From assembly GCA_017481285.1 (NCBI GenBank), contig JAFUPI010000062.1, positions 1 to 46,852 on the forward strand: DNA of 46,852 bases, in the 5' to 3' direction. Both the position numbers and the translations under genes were made by a program. Every line of letters starts with the position of its first letter. Positions within the stretch are counted from its first letter, which is position 1. Below the pieces are notes generated by a model, which was not told where the DNA came from, did not search any database, and worked only from the letters and a program-made list of their open reading frames with translations. This document shows positions 1-7,794 of this stretch, in pieces. The DNA is from Agathobacter sp. (GTDB lineage Bacteria > Bacillota > Clostridia > Lachnospirales > Lachnospiraceae).

Positions 1-725
1 ATACCAGCTTCTTCAAATTTCTTCGCGTATTCTGCATCAAAGATTTCCTGGAAAATATCTTTGAATGTATGGTCATATTTCTTAGAAATCGTATCTTTTG
101 TAGCAAACCATAAATCCTGTTTTGTATCTAATGCATAGTTAAAGCATGCTCTTGCAAAACTGGAAATGGATTTTTCCGTGTTATGCATACCCTGAATAAT
201 ACCGGCACCTGTAAAGTTGTGAATTAACTCTCTTGTTTCTGTTCCATCTTCTGCTGTATATACAAGTTCCACTTTACCCGCTGCAGGAATCTTCATTTCA
301 GAAGCTTTATAAACATCACCATATGCATGACGTGCAATGGTAATTGGTTTCTTCCATGATTTAACATTTGGTTCAATTCCTTTTACCAAAATAGGCGCAC
401 GGAAAACAGTACCATCTAAAATGGCACGAATGGTTCCATTTGGACTCTTCCACATTTCTTTTAAATTATATTCTGTCATACGAGCTGCATTTGGTGTAAT
501 CGTTGCACATTTTACAGCTACACCATATTTCTTAGTTGCATATGCAGAATCAAAGGTAACCTGGTCATTGGTACGATTTCTTTCTTCCAATCCTAAGTCA
601 TAATATTCTGATTTTAAATCAATAAAAGGATATATCAGTTCATCCTTAATCATCTTCCAAAGAATTCTTGTCATTTCATCCCCATCCATTTCAACCAATG
701 GGGTAATCATTTTAATTTTTTCCAT
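1..725 (-). CDS. icd: NADP-dependent isocitrate dehydrogenase, 5' part (cut by window edge)
   Basis: Oxidatively decarboxylates isocitrate to 2-oxoglutarate with NADP+ in the TCA pathway, in the cytosol. About 241 N-terminal codons are present; the frame stays open to base 1. The protein begins [20 protein letters not shown] and carries [12 protein letters not shown] and [13 protein letters not shown], as in the dimeric 'eukaryotic-type' IDH family that is common in Clostridia. GAGGT lies 7-11 bases before the ATG at 725, and a promoter is visible just upstream. The gene is divergent from the Cys-rich microprotein gene. The family call is firm. The C-terminal half is outside the window, so completeness cannot be judged. 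Confidence 0.93.
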   Translation of the reverse strand, partial: MEKIKMITPLVEMDGDEMTRILWKMIKDELIYPFIDLKSEYYDLGLEERNRTNDQVTFDSAYATKKYGVAVKCATITPNAARMTEYNLKEMWKSPNGTIRAILDGTVFRAPILVKGIEPNVKSWKKPITIARHAYGDVYKASEMKIPAAGKVELVYTAEDGTETRELIHNFTGAGIIQGMHNTEKSISSFARACFNYALDTKQDLWFATKDTISKKYDHTFKDIFQEIFDAEYAKKFEEAG

Positions 726-761
726 ATCTAGTACCTCAAAACATAAAATATTACAGTTAAA

Positions 762-790
762 AGTTTAACGATTTCGTGTAATAAAGTCAA
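762..790 (-). promoter_or_regulatory. Sigma-A-type promoter of icd
   Basis: Reading the minus strand, TTGACT (785-790) is followed by a 17-base spacer and TAAACT (762-767). The predicted transcript start is near 755, giving a leader of about 30 bases that contains the GAGGT ribosome site of icd. Confidence 0.55.
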
Positions 791-858
791 TATTTTTGTA
801 ACCATTATTTGTCTTTTACATACCATATACTGTAAACATAAATTTTAGGAGGTCACTT

Positions 859-1080
859 ATGAGTGATTTAACTGCAACAAACCGTGGATGTAATGATGGA
901 TGTGGATGTGGAAATAATTCTATTATTTGGATTATTATCCTATTAAGCTGCTGCTGTGGTAATGGCAATTCTGGCCTATTTAACAACAACGGCTGTGGCA
1001 ATGACAATAGCTGTCTATGGATCATCCTTCTCCTTCTCTTCTGTGGTGGTGGATGTGGCAACAATAACGGCTGCTTTTAA
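859..1080 (+). CDS. Cys/Gly/Asn-rich hydrophobic microprotein
   Basis: A 73-residue protein with AGGAGGT about 6 bases before its ATG and a strong terminator directly after it, so it looks like a real monocistronic gene. It is built from two similar units. Each has a Gly/Asn/Cys-rich stretch followed by a short strongly hydrophobic segment (SIIWIIILLSCCCGNGN and SCLWIILLLLFCGGGCGNNN). There is no signal peptidase site; the hydrophobic segments could insert in a membrane or drive self-assembly. Similar short Cys-rich proteins in Lachnospiraceae are, as far as I recall, annotated 'chorion class high-cysteine protein' or hypothetical. A spore-coat or envelope role is only a guess. Its function is unknown. 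Confidence 0.75.
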   Translation: MSDLTATNRGCNDGCGCGNNSIIWIIILLSCCCGNGNSGLFNNNGCGNDNSCLWIILLLLFCGGGCGNNNGCF

Positions 1081-1098
1081 TTAATAACAGCATCCAAG

Positions 1099-1130
1099 GA
1101 GGCGACGAATTACCCGTCGCCTCTTTTTTT
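1099..1130 (+). terminator. Intrinsic terminator after the Cys-rich gene
   Basis: GAGGCGACG (1099-1107) pairs perfectly with CGTCGCCTC (1115-1123) and is followed by seven T. The last codons of the convergent small minus-strand gene run through this hairpin. Confidence 0.9.
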
Positions 1131-1268
1131 CTTATTCTCCTGCGGTTGTTTTATAGACTTATCCTTCAAATACTTATCCAATCCACATTTCTTCGAGATT
1201 CTTTTCTTTTTGATACATTCCTCATCTATTTCAAAAAAGCTATTTCCATCAATAACCAATTTTCCCAT
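1110..1268 (-). CDS. Small hypothetical protein (52 aa)
   Basis: A short reading frame on the minus strand encodes MGKLVIDGNSFFEIDEECIK followed by a Lys-rich tail ending KKKRGDG. AGGAAG lies 6 bases before the ATG, giving a usable ribosome site. It fills an otherwise empty gap between two plus-strand genes and is convergent with the Cys-rich gene, whose terminator it enters. The N-terminal half is acidic and hydrophobic and the C-terminal half is highly basic. I do not recognise a family with certainty. The coding call rests on the ribosome site, the sensible composition and its fit to the gap. Conservation in relatives would decide it. Confidence 0.55.
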   Translation of the reverse strand: MGKLVIDGNSFFEIDEECIKKKRISKKCGLDKYLKDKSIKQPQENKKKRGDG

Positions 1269-1310
1269 GTTATACTTCCTAAATTCTTCTTTCTATATAA
1301 TATGCTTTTC

Positions 1311-1340
1311 TTGACATAATTGTGGCTCGTCACTCATAAA
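1311..1340 (+). promoter_or_regulatory. Possible promoter for the 109/88-aa gene pair
   Basis: TTGACA (1311-1316), an 18-base spacer and CATAAA (1335-1340) would start transcription about 15 bases before the ATG at 1362. A TATAAT at 1296-1301 is a competing -10 element without a good -35. If the first is used, the TTG at 1320 lies inside the promoter and cannot be the start codon. Confidence 0.4.
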
Positions 1341-1361
1341 CTGAAAACAAAAAGAGTTTTT

Positions 1362-1691
1362 ATGGATCAAGAACAATATGTAACCGAATACGACGGACTT
1401 GTGCAGACAAGAGAATTACAAATGTTAAAATCCTTACTTCCTTTTGCAAATGTAAGAAGCCAGATGCCACTTGCTATTTTAATACAATCCATGGAGTTTC
1501 GAAATACGGTAAGAATGTTTCAAAATAACGCAAATGTCCTTTCTGCATGCTCCGTACATAATGAACCGGACAAACGAAATGCCATGCTGCAGACTCTACG
1601 AAAATTCTGCACCCCAAAAGAAAAAGAAACAATTGATACACTGATGAATATTATGTGTGTGATGGAAAACTATGATACATTTTCATCCTAA
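1362..1691 (+). CDS. Hypothetical protein, 109 aa
   Basis: Small soluble, probably all-helical protein starting MDQEQYVTEYDGLVQTREL. It is Met- and Leu-rich with no transmembrane segment or signal peptide. I chose the ATG at 1362, preceded by AAAGAG, over the in-frame TTG at 1320 because the TTG has no ribosome site and overlaps a possible promoter. The next gene follows after 14 bases, so the two are almost certainly one operon. No catalytic motif is visible. The function is unknown. Confidence 0.72.
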   Translation: MDQEQYVTEYDGLVQTRELQMLKSLLPFANVRSQMPLAILIQSMEFRNTVRMFQNNANVLSACSVHNEPDKRNAMLQTLRKFCTPKEKETIDTLMNIMCVMENYDTFSS

Positions 1692-1705
1692 AGGAGGACG
1701 AAACA

Positions 1706-1972
1706 TTGGATAATATTTTAAAAGACAATCCACTTCTAAACGGAATGGACCCTGAAAAATTACAATTCATCATGAATTTTGCTCAAAAAGATAAACCAAC
1801 CAATATGAAAGATGCCATGCCTTTTCTTTTGGCAAATATGAATATTGCAAAAAAACAAAATATCAATTTTACACATCCAGAAATTCAATTAATTGCAGAG
1901 ATTTTATCCAAAGATTTATCACCATCCGAAAAAGCTAAAGTAAACAAAATTATGTCTATGATGTTGAAATAA
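1706..1972 (+). CDS. Hypothetical protein, 88 aa (TTG start)
   Basis: Small helical protein, MDNILKDNPLLNGMDPEKLQ at the N-terminus. It starts at a TTG with an excellent AAGGAGG site 8 bases upstream; no nearby ATG has one. It is Lys- and Met-rich and soluble, with two probable helical hairpins (about residues 14-50 and 58-88). It is the second gene of an operon with the 109-aa protein and is followed by a terminator. From memory similar proteins occur in Lachnospiraceae without a known role. The tight pairing suggests that the two proteins act together. Confidence 0.75.
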   Translation: MDNILKDNPLLNGMDPEKLQFIMNFAQKDKPTNMKDAMPFLLANMNIAKKQNINFTHPEIQLIAEILSKDLSPSEKAKVNKIMSMMLK

Positions 1973-1977
1973 AGAAA

Positions 1978-2024
1978 AAGGCTATCGCAAGAACTTTTCT
2001 AAGTTCTGCGGCAGCCTTCTTTAA
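1978..2024. terminator. Bidirectional terminator between convergent genes
   Basis: AAGGCTATCGCAAGAACTT (1978-1996) pairs imperfectly with AAGTTCTGCGGCAGCCTT (2001-2018), followed by TCTTTAATT. It sits between the plus-strand 88-aa gene and the end of the minus-strand propeller gene and can serve both. Confidence 0.75.
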
Positions 2025-3046
2025 TTCCTAATTACTAATATTTTATCTAATGGAGAAAGACTATTTCCTTTCGCATCAGTTCCTTCTAAATACTTTCTCC
2101 CTGCAGATTCAAATAAAATATAAATTTGCTTATCACGATAAACAATACCTTCCGAACATGGTGGCAGCTCTATCTGTTCTACATAATCATCCACATCATT
2201 TGTCATAGTATAAATCGATTCATATCTTTTCACATAAGAGGATTTTTTTCGCCCATAAGAAGTACTTAAATACACTTCACCATCTTCCGAAAAAGCAACA
2301 CCCTGCACCTTCGGCGGAATCCAAAAAGAAACCAGGGAATTTAAACTGTTATTTTCTTCGTTATAGCTGTAACCAACCATCATAGCATTCGTCCAAATCG
2401 AATGAGTTGCAACCCAAAGCAAGCCATCATAAAATGTAACACTGGAAGGAATATTTTTCACCCGATAAACATCTACCAGATTTCTTGCATCAATCATGCT
2501 GCCTTTGTGTTCTTTCACCATTTGACATATAAACGCATAGGGAATTCTTTCGATGGACATTTGGGAAGAATTGCACACCCAAATATACGTTCCATCATAC
2601 GTCAAACCACCTAAGTGACTATTCTCATCCATGCCAAGCGATATCAAATATTCCCCGCTTTCTTTATCATACACCTTGATTTTTCCCAAATTCCCTCTTA
2701 TACCAGAATAGGAACTGATAAAAACAAACTCATTGGTTATACAAAGCCCCTGTGGGTACTCTTCCTCTTCGTGAAAAACAGGAATATTCTCTAAAAAAAC
2801 ATATTCCTTTTCCGGTAAAATATATTCTTTTTTCTTCTTTTCTTTCTTTTGCAAATGATATCCATAATTCTTTACATTTGCATAGTTGTCAATTTTAACC
2901 ATATTCCCCCGAATAACAGAATTGCCTGAGGACAATTTCTTATCCTCAGGCATATCATTATCTTGTTTTGATACTGTTGCCAGTCCTAATATCAGGACCA
3001 GGCTGAAAATACATAAATTTTTATTCTTCGATATCCACAAGTTCAC
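2021..3046 (-). CDS. Exported or membrane-anchored beta-propeller-like protein
   Basis: About 340 residues. A basic N-terminus (NLWISKNKN) leads into one hydrophobic segment (LCIFSLVLILGLATV), then a charged Lys-rich linker and a long beta-rich region. That region has repeated strand patterns such as YPQGLCITNEFVFISSY, LGGLTYDGTYIWVCN and VQGVAFSEDGEVYLSTSYG, resembling NHL/SMP-type propeller blades. It is likely held outside the membrane; ligand or enzyme activity is unknown. The start is uncertain: GTG at 3046 and TTG at 3040 both have an AAAGAG nearby. Either start lies inside the 3' end of the upstream EF-G-like gene, so translation is probably coupled. Longer in-frame starts within the EF-G gene would put a basic tail before the signal and are unlikely. 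Confidence 0.72.
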   Translation of the reverse strand: MNLWISKNKNLCIFSLVLILGLATVSKQDNDMPEDKKLSSGNSVIRGNMVKIDNYANVKNYGYHLQKKEKKKKEYILPEKEYVFLENIPVFHEEEEYPQGLCITNEFVFISSYSGIRGNLGKIKVYDKESGEYLISLGMDENSHLGGLTYDGTYIWVCNSSQMSIERIPYAFICQMVKEHKGSMIDARNLVDVYRVKNIPSSVTFYDGLLWVATHSIWTNAMMVGYSYNEENNSLNSLVSFWIPPKVQGVAFSEDGEVYLSTSYGRKKSSYVKRYESIYTMTNDVDDYVEQIELPPCSEGIVYRDKQIYILFESAGRKYLEGTDAKGNSLSPLDKILVIRN

Positions 3047-5108
3047 TAGCTCTTTCTTCAATCTGCTTCTTAGCAACTTCTTCTGGAGCCTGTTCATATC
3101 TTGCAAATTCGTAAGAGAATGTACCACTACCACTTGTCATAGAACGAAGCTGAGTGTTGTATCCGTATAATTCAAGGTTTGGAATATCAGCAACAATTTC
3201 TGTGTTACCATTTCCAACTGGATTCATACCCATTACACGACCACGTCTCTTATTCAAATCACCCATTACATCACCAGTATATTCATCTGGGATAATAACC
3301 TTAAGAGTAGAAATAGGCTCTAATAATACAGGTGAAGCTTCCATGAAGCCTTTCTTGAATGCCTGAGCAGCTGCAACCTTGAATGCCATTTCTGAAGAGT
3401 CTACTGGATGGTAAGAACCATCGTATAATACAGCCTTAACACCGATAACTGGATAAGCTGCTACTGGACCACTCTTAACAGATTCTGCAATACCTTTTTC
3501 TACTGCTGGGAAGTAGTTCTTTGGAACTGCTCCACCAACTACGCACTGATCAAATACATATGGTTCTTCTTCGCCAGATGGTTCAAATGTCATCTTAACG
3601 TGTCCATACTGACCATGTCCACCAGATTGTTTTTTGTATTTATATTCAACATCTGATTTTTTACGTAATGTTTCGCGGAATGCAACCTTTGGTTTTGAAA
3701 GTTCGATTTCAACTTTATATTTTTCAGCTAATGTGTTTACAACAACTTCAAGATGCTGGTCACCCATACCATATAATAAAGTCTGTCCATTTTCAGCGTC
3801 ATTTACATTCATAAGTGTCAAATCTTCCATTAACACTTTCTGTAAAGCCTGGGAAATCTTGTCTTCATCACCTTTATTCTTAGCTTTGTATCTCATAGAT
3901 ACATATGGCTTAGGCATCTGTGTACGGATGTAAGCGATTGGATTGTTCTTAGCAGATAAAGTATCTGTTGTAAGTGTTTTCTGTAATTTTGCTAAAGCAC
4001 CGATATCACCAGCATGTAATTCTGTTACTTCTTCTGTTTTATTTCCACGAAGAACATATAAGTGACCTGTCTTTTCTTCGCATTCTCTATGATAGTTGTA
4101 TAAAACATCGTCTGCTTTTAATACACCAGAATTTACTTTGATTAAAGAGTATTTGCCAATATATGGGTCAACGATTGTCCTGAATACATAAGCTGATTTT
4201 GCTTTTGCAAAGTCATAGTCTGCATTGAATACTTCGTTATTTACAGTATTGATACCAGCAACTTTTCTCTTATCTGGGCTTGGTAAGTATTTTACGATGT
4301 CAGCCATCAGTGTGTACATACCACGAGCCAATGTATTAGAACCCATAAGCACTGGAACGATAGAACCATCACCTACGTTTACACGAAGTGCCTGACGAAT
4401 TTCATCTTCTGAGAATTCATCACCTTCAAAGTAACGTTCCATAAATTCTTCGCTTGTTTCAGCAACTGATTCTAATAATGCTTCTCTACAAAGCTCAAGA
4501 TTTTCTTTTGAATAATCTGGAACTTCAAATTTATCTACTGTTCCCTTATCATTCCAACGTTTTGCTGTCTGCTGAACTACGTTTACATAGCCTACAAACT
4601 GTTCATTTTCACGAATTGGTAAATGGAATGGAGCAATTTTCTTGCCATATAATTCCTGTAAATCAGCTACTACCTGTCTGTAGCTTGCATTGTCGATATC
4701 CATTTCTGTTACGAAAAAGATTCTTGGAAGTTTGTATTTTTCACAAATTTCCCAAGCACGTTTTGTACCAGTCTGAACACCAGCTTTACCAGATACTACG
4801 ATAATTGCTGCGTCAGCAACAGATGCAGCTTCTTCTACTTCTCCGACAAAATCAAAGGAACCTGGTGTATCAAGGATATTGACTTTAACGTCACCCCAAG
4901 GAATTGGAATCAGTGAAGTATGGATAGAAATGTTACGTTTGATCTCCTCTTTATCATAATCGCTGATAGTATTTCCGTCCGCAACAGTTCCCATTCTGTT
5001 GGTCATACCAGCAAGATAAGCCATAGCTTCTACTAATGAAGTTTTACCACTTCCCGCGTGTCCTAAAAGAACCACGTTTCTAATTTTGTCTGTTGTGTAA
5101 ACATTCAT
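3021..5108 (-). CDS. EF-G-like translational GTPase paralogue
   Basis: 695 residues with the full EF-G layout: GTPase domain to about residue 270, then domains II-V. P-loop G16HAGSGKT; G3 motif D80TPGS, where canonical EF-G has DTPGH; G4 region T134EMD, where NKMD is usual. Domain IV has the GGHGQYGHVKMTFEP stretch typical of EF-G. It belongs to the EF-G2 type of EF-G paralogue, not the main fusA usually found beside rpsL/rpsG/tuf. It should bind GTP and the ribosome, but the missing His and altered G4 suggest slow or altered GTP use. The ribosome site GGGAGG is 9 bases before the ATG. The propeller gene overlaps its 3' end. Confidence 0.88.
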   Translation of the reverse strand: MNVYTTDKIRNVVLLGHAGSGKTSLVEAMAYLAGMTNRMGTVADGNTISDYDKEEIKRNISIHTSLIPIPWGDVKVNILDTPGSFDFVGEVEEAASVADAAIIVVSGKAGVQTGTKRAWEICEKYKLPRIFFVTEMDIDNASYRQVVADLQELYGKKIAPFHLPIRENEQFVGYVNVVQQTAKRWNDKGTVDKFEVPDYSKENLELCREALLESVAETSEEFMERYFEGDEFSEDEIRQALRVNVGDGSIVPVLMGSNTLARGMYTLMADIVKYLPSPDKRKVAGINTVNNEVFNADYDFAKAKSAYVFRTIVDPYIGKYSLIKVNSGVLKADDVLYNYHRECEEKTGHLYVLRGNKTEEVTELHAGDIGALAKLQKTLTTDTLSAKNNPIAYIRTQMPKPYVSMRYKAKNKGDEDKISQALQKVLMEDLTLMNVNDAENGQTLLYGMGDQHLEVVVNTLAEKYKVEIELSKPKVAFRETLRKKSDVEYKYKKQSGGHGQYGHVKMTFEPSGEEEPYVFDQCVVGGAVPKNYFPAVEKGIAESVKSGPVAAYPVIGVKAVLYDGSYHPVDSSEMAFKVAAAQAFKKGFMEASPVLLEPISTLKVIIPDEYTGDVMGDLNKRRGRVMGMNPVGNGNTEIVADIPNLELYGYNTQLRSMTSGSGTFSYEFARYEQAPEEVAKKQIEERASELVDIEE

Positions 5109-5141
5109 TTTAAAAAACCTCCCAAAAATAAGTATGGATTT

Positions 5142-5170
5142 ATTGTACTATTTTTTTATTAATTCCACAA
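5142..5170 (-). promoter_or_regulatory. Promoter of the EF-G-like gene
   Basis: On the minus strand TTGTGG (5165-5170), a 17-base spacer and TACAAT (5142-5147) stand about 30 bases before the start codon's ribosome site. The rest of 5171-5340 is very AT-rich. On the plus strand TACAAT (5306-5311) may be the -10 of tyrA, without a convincing -35. Confidence 0.5.
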
Positions 5171-5357
5171 CTGTTTTATATAATTTTTACAGAAAATTTT
5201 TAAGTTTTCTGACTTTTTTATATAATTCAAACAATTTTCAAACGTGTATTTAAGTTTTTATATTTAAAAAACGAGAAAACTCTTTCGAGAATTCTATAAA
5301 TGAGGTACAATACACAGTATATTATGTTACTAAAACAATTTCGCGGAGGATTTCGAT

Positions 5358-6455
5358 ATGAATTTAAATAAAATTGGCTTTATTGGTCTCGGCCTTATTG
5401 GAGGCTCCATTGCCAAGAAAATAAAATTAAATCATCCTGATTGCAATATTATTGCAACTGCACGTCGTCTGGAAACGATTACCGAAGCATATGATATGGG
5501 ATTAATCTCTAACAAGGAGTTACTCTCACTTGATGCCTTTGCAGACTGCGACTTAATCTTCCTTTGTGCGCCAGTGGAAAAAAATCTGGATTATCTTCGC
5601 GAATTAAAGAACGTGGTATCTGCTCATACCATCATTACTGATGTTGGAAGCACCAAAACACAGATACATAAAGAAGTTCTCGAACTTGGCCTGGAAAAAC
5701 AATTCATCGGCGGCCATCCTATGACCGGCTCTGAAAAAACAGGTATTTCCAACGCAAATGAGTATCTTTTGGAAAATGCATACTATATCATCACCCCTAC
5801 TTCTAAGAATACACAAGAGCAAATTGATGCATTTTATAATTTGGTAAAAGAACTTGGCTCTATCCCACTGATTCTAGATTACGAAGCACATGACTACGCA
5901 ACTGCGTCTATCAGTCACCTGCCACATATGATTGCATATACTTTGGTAAATCTGGTAAAAGACATCGATGATGAAAACGAAACCATGAAGACCATTGCAG
6001 CAGGTGGTTTCAAGGATATCACCCGTATCGCATCATCATCTCCTGTTATGTGGGAAAGCATTTGTATGACCAATCAGGAACAATTAATTAAGCTTATGGA
6101 TAAATACATTGCTTCTCTTAGCGAGCTTCGCAATGATATCCAAGGTGCTGCTTCACAGACTTTATTAGACAAGTTCCAGAGTGCAAAGGATTACCGTGAC
6201 TCCATCACCGTACGCAATGTGAAATCCTACAATCAGGTACACGAGCTGTTCCTTGACCTTGCGGACGAAGCTGGTGGAATCGCTATTATTGCTAGTATTT
6301 TGGCATTTAAAGGAATTTCGATTAAGAACATCGGCATCGTACACAACCGTGAATTTGAAGAAGGTGTATTGCATATCGAATTTTATGATGAAGAATCGGT
6401 AGATTTAGCAGCGGAATTGCTGGTTGAAAAAAATTATATTGTACATCGAAGATAA
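5358..6455 (+). CDS. tyrA: Prephenate dehydrogenase with C-terminal ACT domain
   Basis: Converts prephenate to 4-hydroxyphenylpyruvate with NAD(P)+, the committed step to tyrosine. Of its 365 residues, the N-terminal Rossmann domain has GFIGLGLIGGSIAKK (residues about 7-21). The catalytic region has VGSTKTQIHKE, GGHPMTGSEKTGI and SHLPHMIAYTLV. The last about 65 residues (from AGGIAIIASILAFKGISIKN) form an ACT domain, the usual site of tyrosine feedback. GCGGAGGA precedes the ATG with good spacing. The gene is followed by a terminator and is convergent with aroA, so two shikimate-pathway genes lie side by side but are transcribed separately. Confidence 0.95.
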   Translation: MNLNKIGFIGLGLIGGSIAKKIKLNHPDCNIIATARRLETITEAYDMGLISNKELLSLDAFADCDLIFLCAPVEKNLDYLRELKNVVSAHTIITDVGSTKTQIHKEVLELGLEKQFIGGHPMTGSEKTGISNANEYLLENAYYIITPTSKNTQEQIDAFYNLVKELGSIPLILDYEAHDYATASISHLPHMIAYTLVNLVKDIDDENETMKTIAAGGFKDITRIASSSPVMWESICMTNQEQLIKLMDKYIASLSELRNDIQGAASQTLLDKFQSAKDYRDSITVRNVKSYNQVHELFLDLADEAGGIAIIASILAFKGISIKNIGIVHNREFEEGVLHIEFYDEESVDLAAELLVEKNYIVHRR

Positions 6456-6460
6456 AAAAG

Positions 6461-6495
6461 CTCTCCTGAATCACTTCAGGAGAGTTTCATTTTTA
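6461..6495. terminator. Terminator between tyrA and aroA
   Basis: CTCTCCTGAA (6461-6470) and TTCAGGAGAG (6475-6484) form a perfect 10-bp stem with a 4-base loop, followed by TTTCATTTTT. A run of A on the other side lets it also stop aroA transcripts. Confidence 0.88.
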
Positions 6496-7785
6496 ATATA
6501 TCACTTTTTCTAACACTTCAAAATAATTTTCAAAGGTCTTTCTTGTACAACCTGGATTCTCAATCACAATTCCATCCACCATTGTGCCTACTAAAGAGAA
6601 TGCCATCGCTACGCGATGATCCTCGAAGGTTTCTACCTCACAGGCCGTTGGTGTGCCTGGCAGGATAAATACATTGTCCTTTTGTTCAATCGCTGCAATG
6701 CCCATCTTGGCTAAATTCTTTACAATGGCATCAATACGGTTACATTCCTGATAACGAATATGACCGATATTCATCATACATACCTTTGAATTCGCAAATG
6801 GTGCAATAGCTGCAAGTGTAAGTGCCTGATCCGAAAAACTAGATAAATCAAAGGAACCTCCCAAAAACTTATCCTTTGGCGGAACCATAAGCACTCCATC
6901 CTCTTCCTCTTCTATCTTGCAACCCATGCGAACCAATACTTTCAGGAATTTGATATCTCCCTGTAAGCAATCCATATGTACATTCTTCACCTTTACTTTT
7001 ACACGAAGCAAAGGACTAAGTGCATAGAAATAACAAGCTGCAGATACATCTGGCTCAATGACATATTCACGTGCCTCGTATCCATTTTCATTTCTTCTAC
7101 GATATGCACCAGTTAGCGTACGCTCTACGCCAACACCAAATTGCTGCATCATACGCATCGTCATGCTGACATAAGCCATACCATGATTTCCAACCATTTT
7201 AATCATGAAATTCTGTGGCAAAAGTACAGAACTAATCAATAAGGCACTCAAAAACTGGCTACTCTTATCTACATCAATTGTAACCTTGCTCTTTTTACAT
7301 TCAAAATTACCAATGGTAAATGGAAAGCAATACTCTTCTTCCTCATACTCAATCTGAGACCCAATTTCCTCCAAAGCAACTAACAGCTCTTTCATCGGAC
7401 GTTTTTTCATCTGCTCAGAACAAGTCATACGATATCTGCCCTTTGACAATCCTAAAAGAGCAGTCAGAAAACGGGCAGCTGTTCCAGCACTTCCCACATA
7501 AACTTCGGCTTCTTCATTTGGAATTTCGCCACCAAAACCTTCGATAGTAACAGTTTCTTCCTCTTCATCTATATGAATTGGGAATCCCAAATCATATAAA
7601 GCCTGCATAAAGTGACGAGAATCATCACTATAAAGAACCCCATGAAGCACACTTGTTCCTTCTGCTAAAGCCGCAATTAATAAAGCCCGGTTCGTTATAC
7701 TTTTAGATCCCGGAACACATGTCTCAATATCATGAGGCTGTTCAACTTTTTTTACTTCATATATGTCGCTATTACTCATTTCCAC
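6493..7785 (-). CDS. aroA: 3-phosphoshikimate 1-carboxyvinyltransferase (EPSP synthase), divergent type
   Basis: Joins shikimate-3-phosphate and PEP to make EPSP on the way to chorismate. Of 430 residues, the N-terminus has PGSKSITNRALL (K28, S29, R33), which binds substrate, and the C-terminal lobe has FEDHRVAMAFS and NPGCTRKTFENYFEVL. Several usual motifs are changed: GSAGTAARF (98-106) in place of NAGTAMRP, CSEQMKKRP in place of G-D-x-x-M-R-x-R-P, and HIRYQECNRI in place of the R-x-K-E-(T/S)-(D/N)-R motif. The overall pattern still supports the family. It starts 9 bases after the PilZ gene, so the two are cotranscribed. A Met three codons in is an alternative start. Confidence 0.9.
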   Translation of the reverse strand: MEMSNSDIYEVKKVEQPHDIETCVPGSKSITNRALLIAALAEGTSVLHGVLYSDDSRHFMQALYDLGFPIHIDEEEETVTIEGFGGEIPNEEAEVYVGSAGTAARFLTALLGLSKGRYRMTCSEQMKKRPMKELLVALEEIGSQIEYEEEEYCFPFTIGNFECKKSKVTIDVDKSSQFLSALLISSVLLPQNFMIKMVGNHGMAYVSMTMRMMQQFGVGVERTLTGAYRRRNENGYEAREYVIEPDVSAACYFYALSPLLRVKVKVKNVHMDCLQGDIKFLKVLVRMGCKIEEEEDGVLMVPPKDKFLGGSFDLSSFSDQALTLAAIAPFANSKVCMMNIGHIRYQECNRIDAIVKNLAKMGIAAIEQKDNVFILPGTPTACEVETFEDHRVAMAFSLVGTMVDGIVIENPGCTRKTFENYFEVLEKVIY

Positions 7786-7794
7786 CCATACTCA

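Noticed and set aside
816-1064. Minus-strand frame of 82 codons rich in Pro, His and Gln
   Set aside because: It is the antisense of the Cys/Gly/Asn-rich gene, has no ribosome site, and its composition simply mirrors GGN/TGY codons.
1320-1361. TTG start extending the 109-aa protein by 14 residues
   Set aside because: No ribosome site precedes it and it overlaps a possible -35/-10 pair; the ATG at 1362 is better.
3047-3133. N-terminal extension of the propeller protein into the EF-G gene
   Set aside because: It would place about 29 basic residues before the signal-anchor, and the region is explained by EF-G coding.
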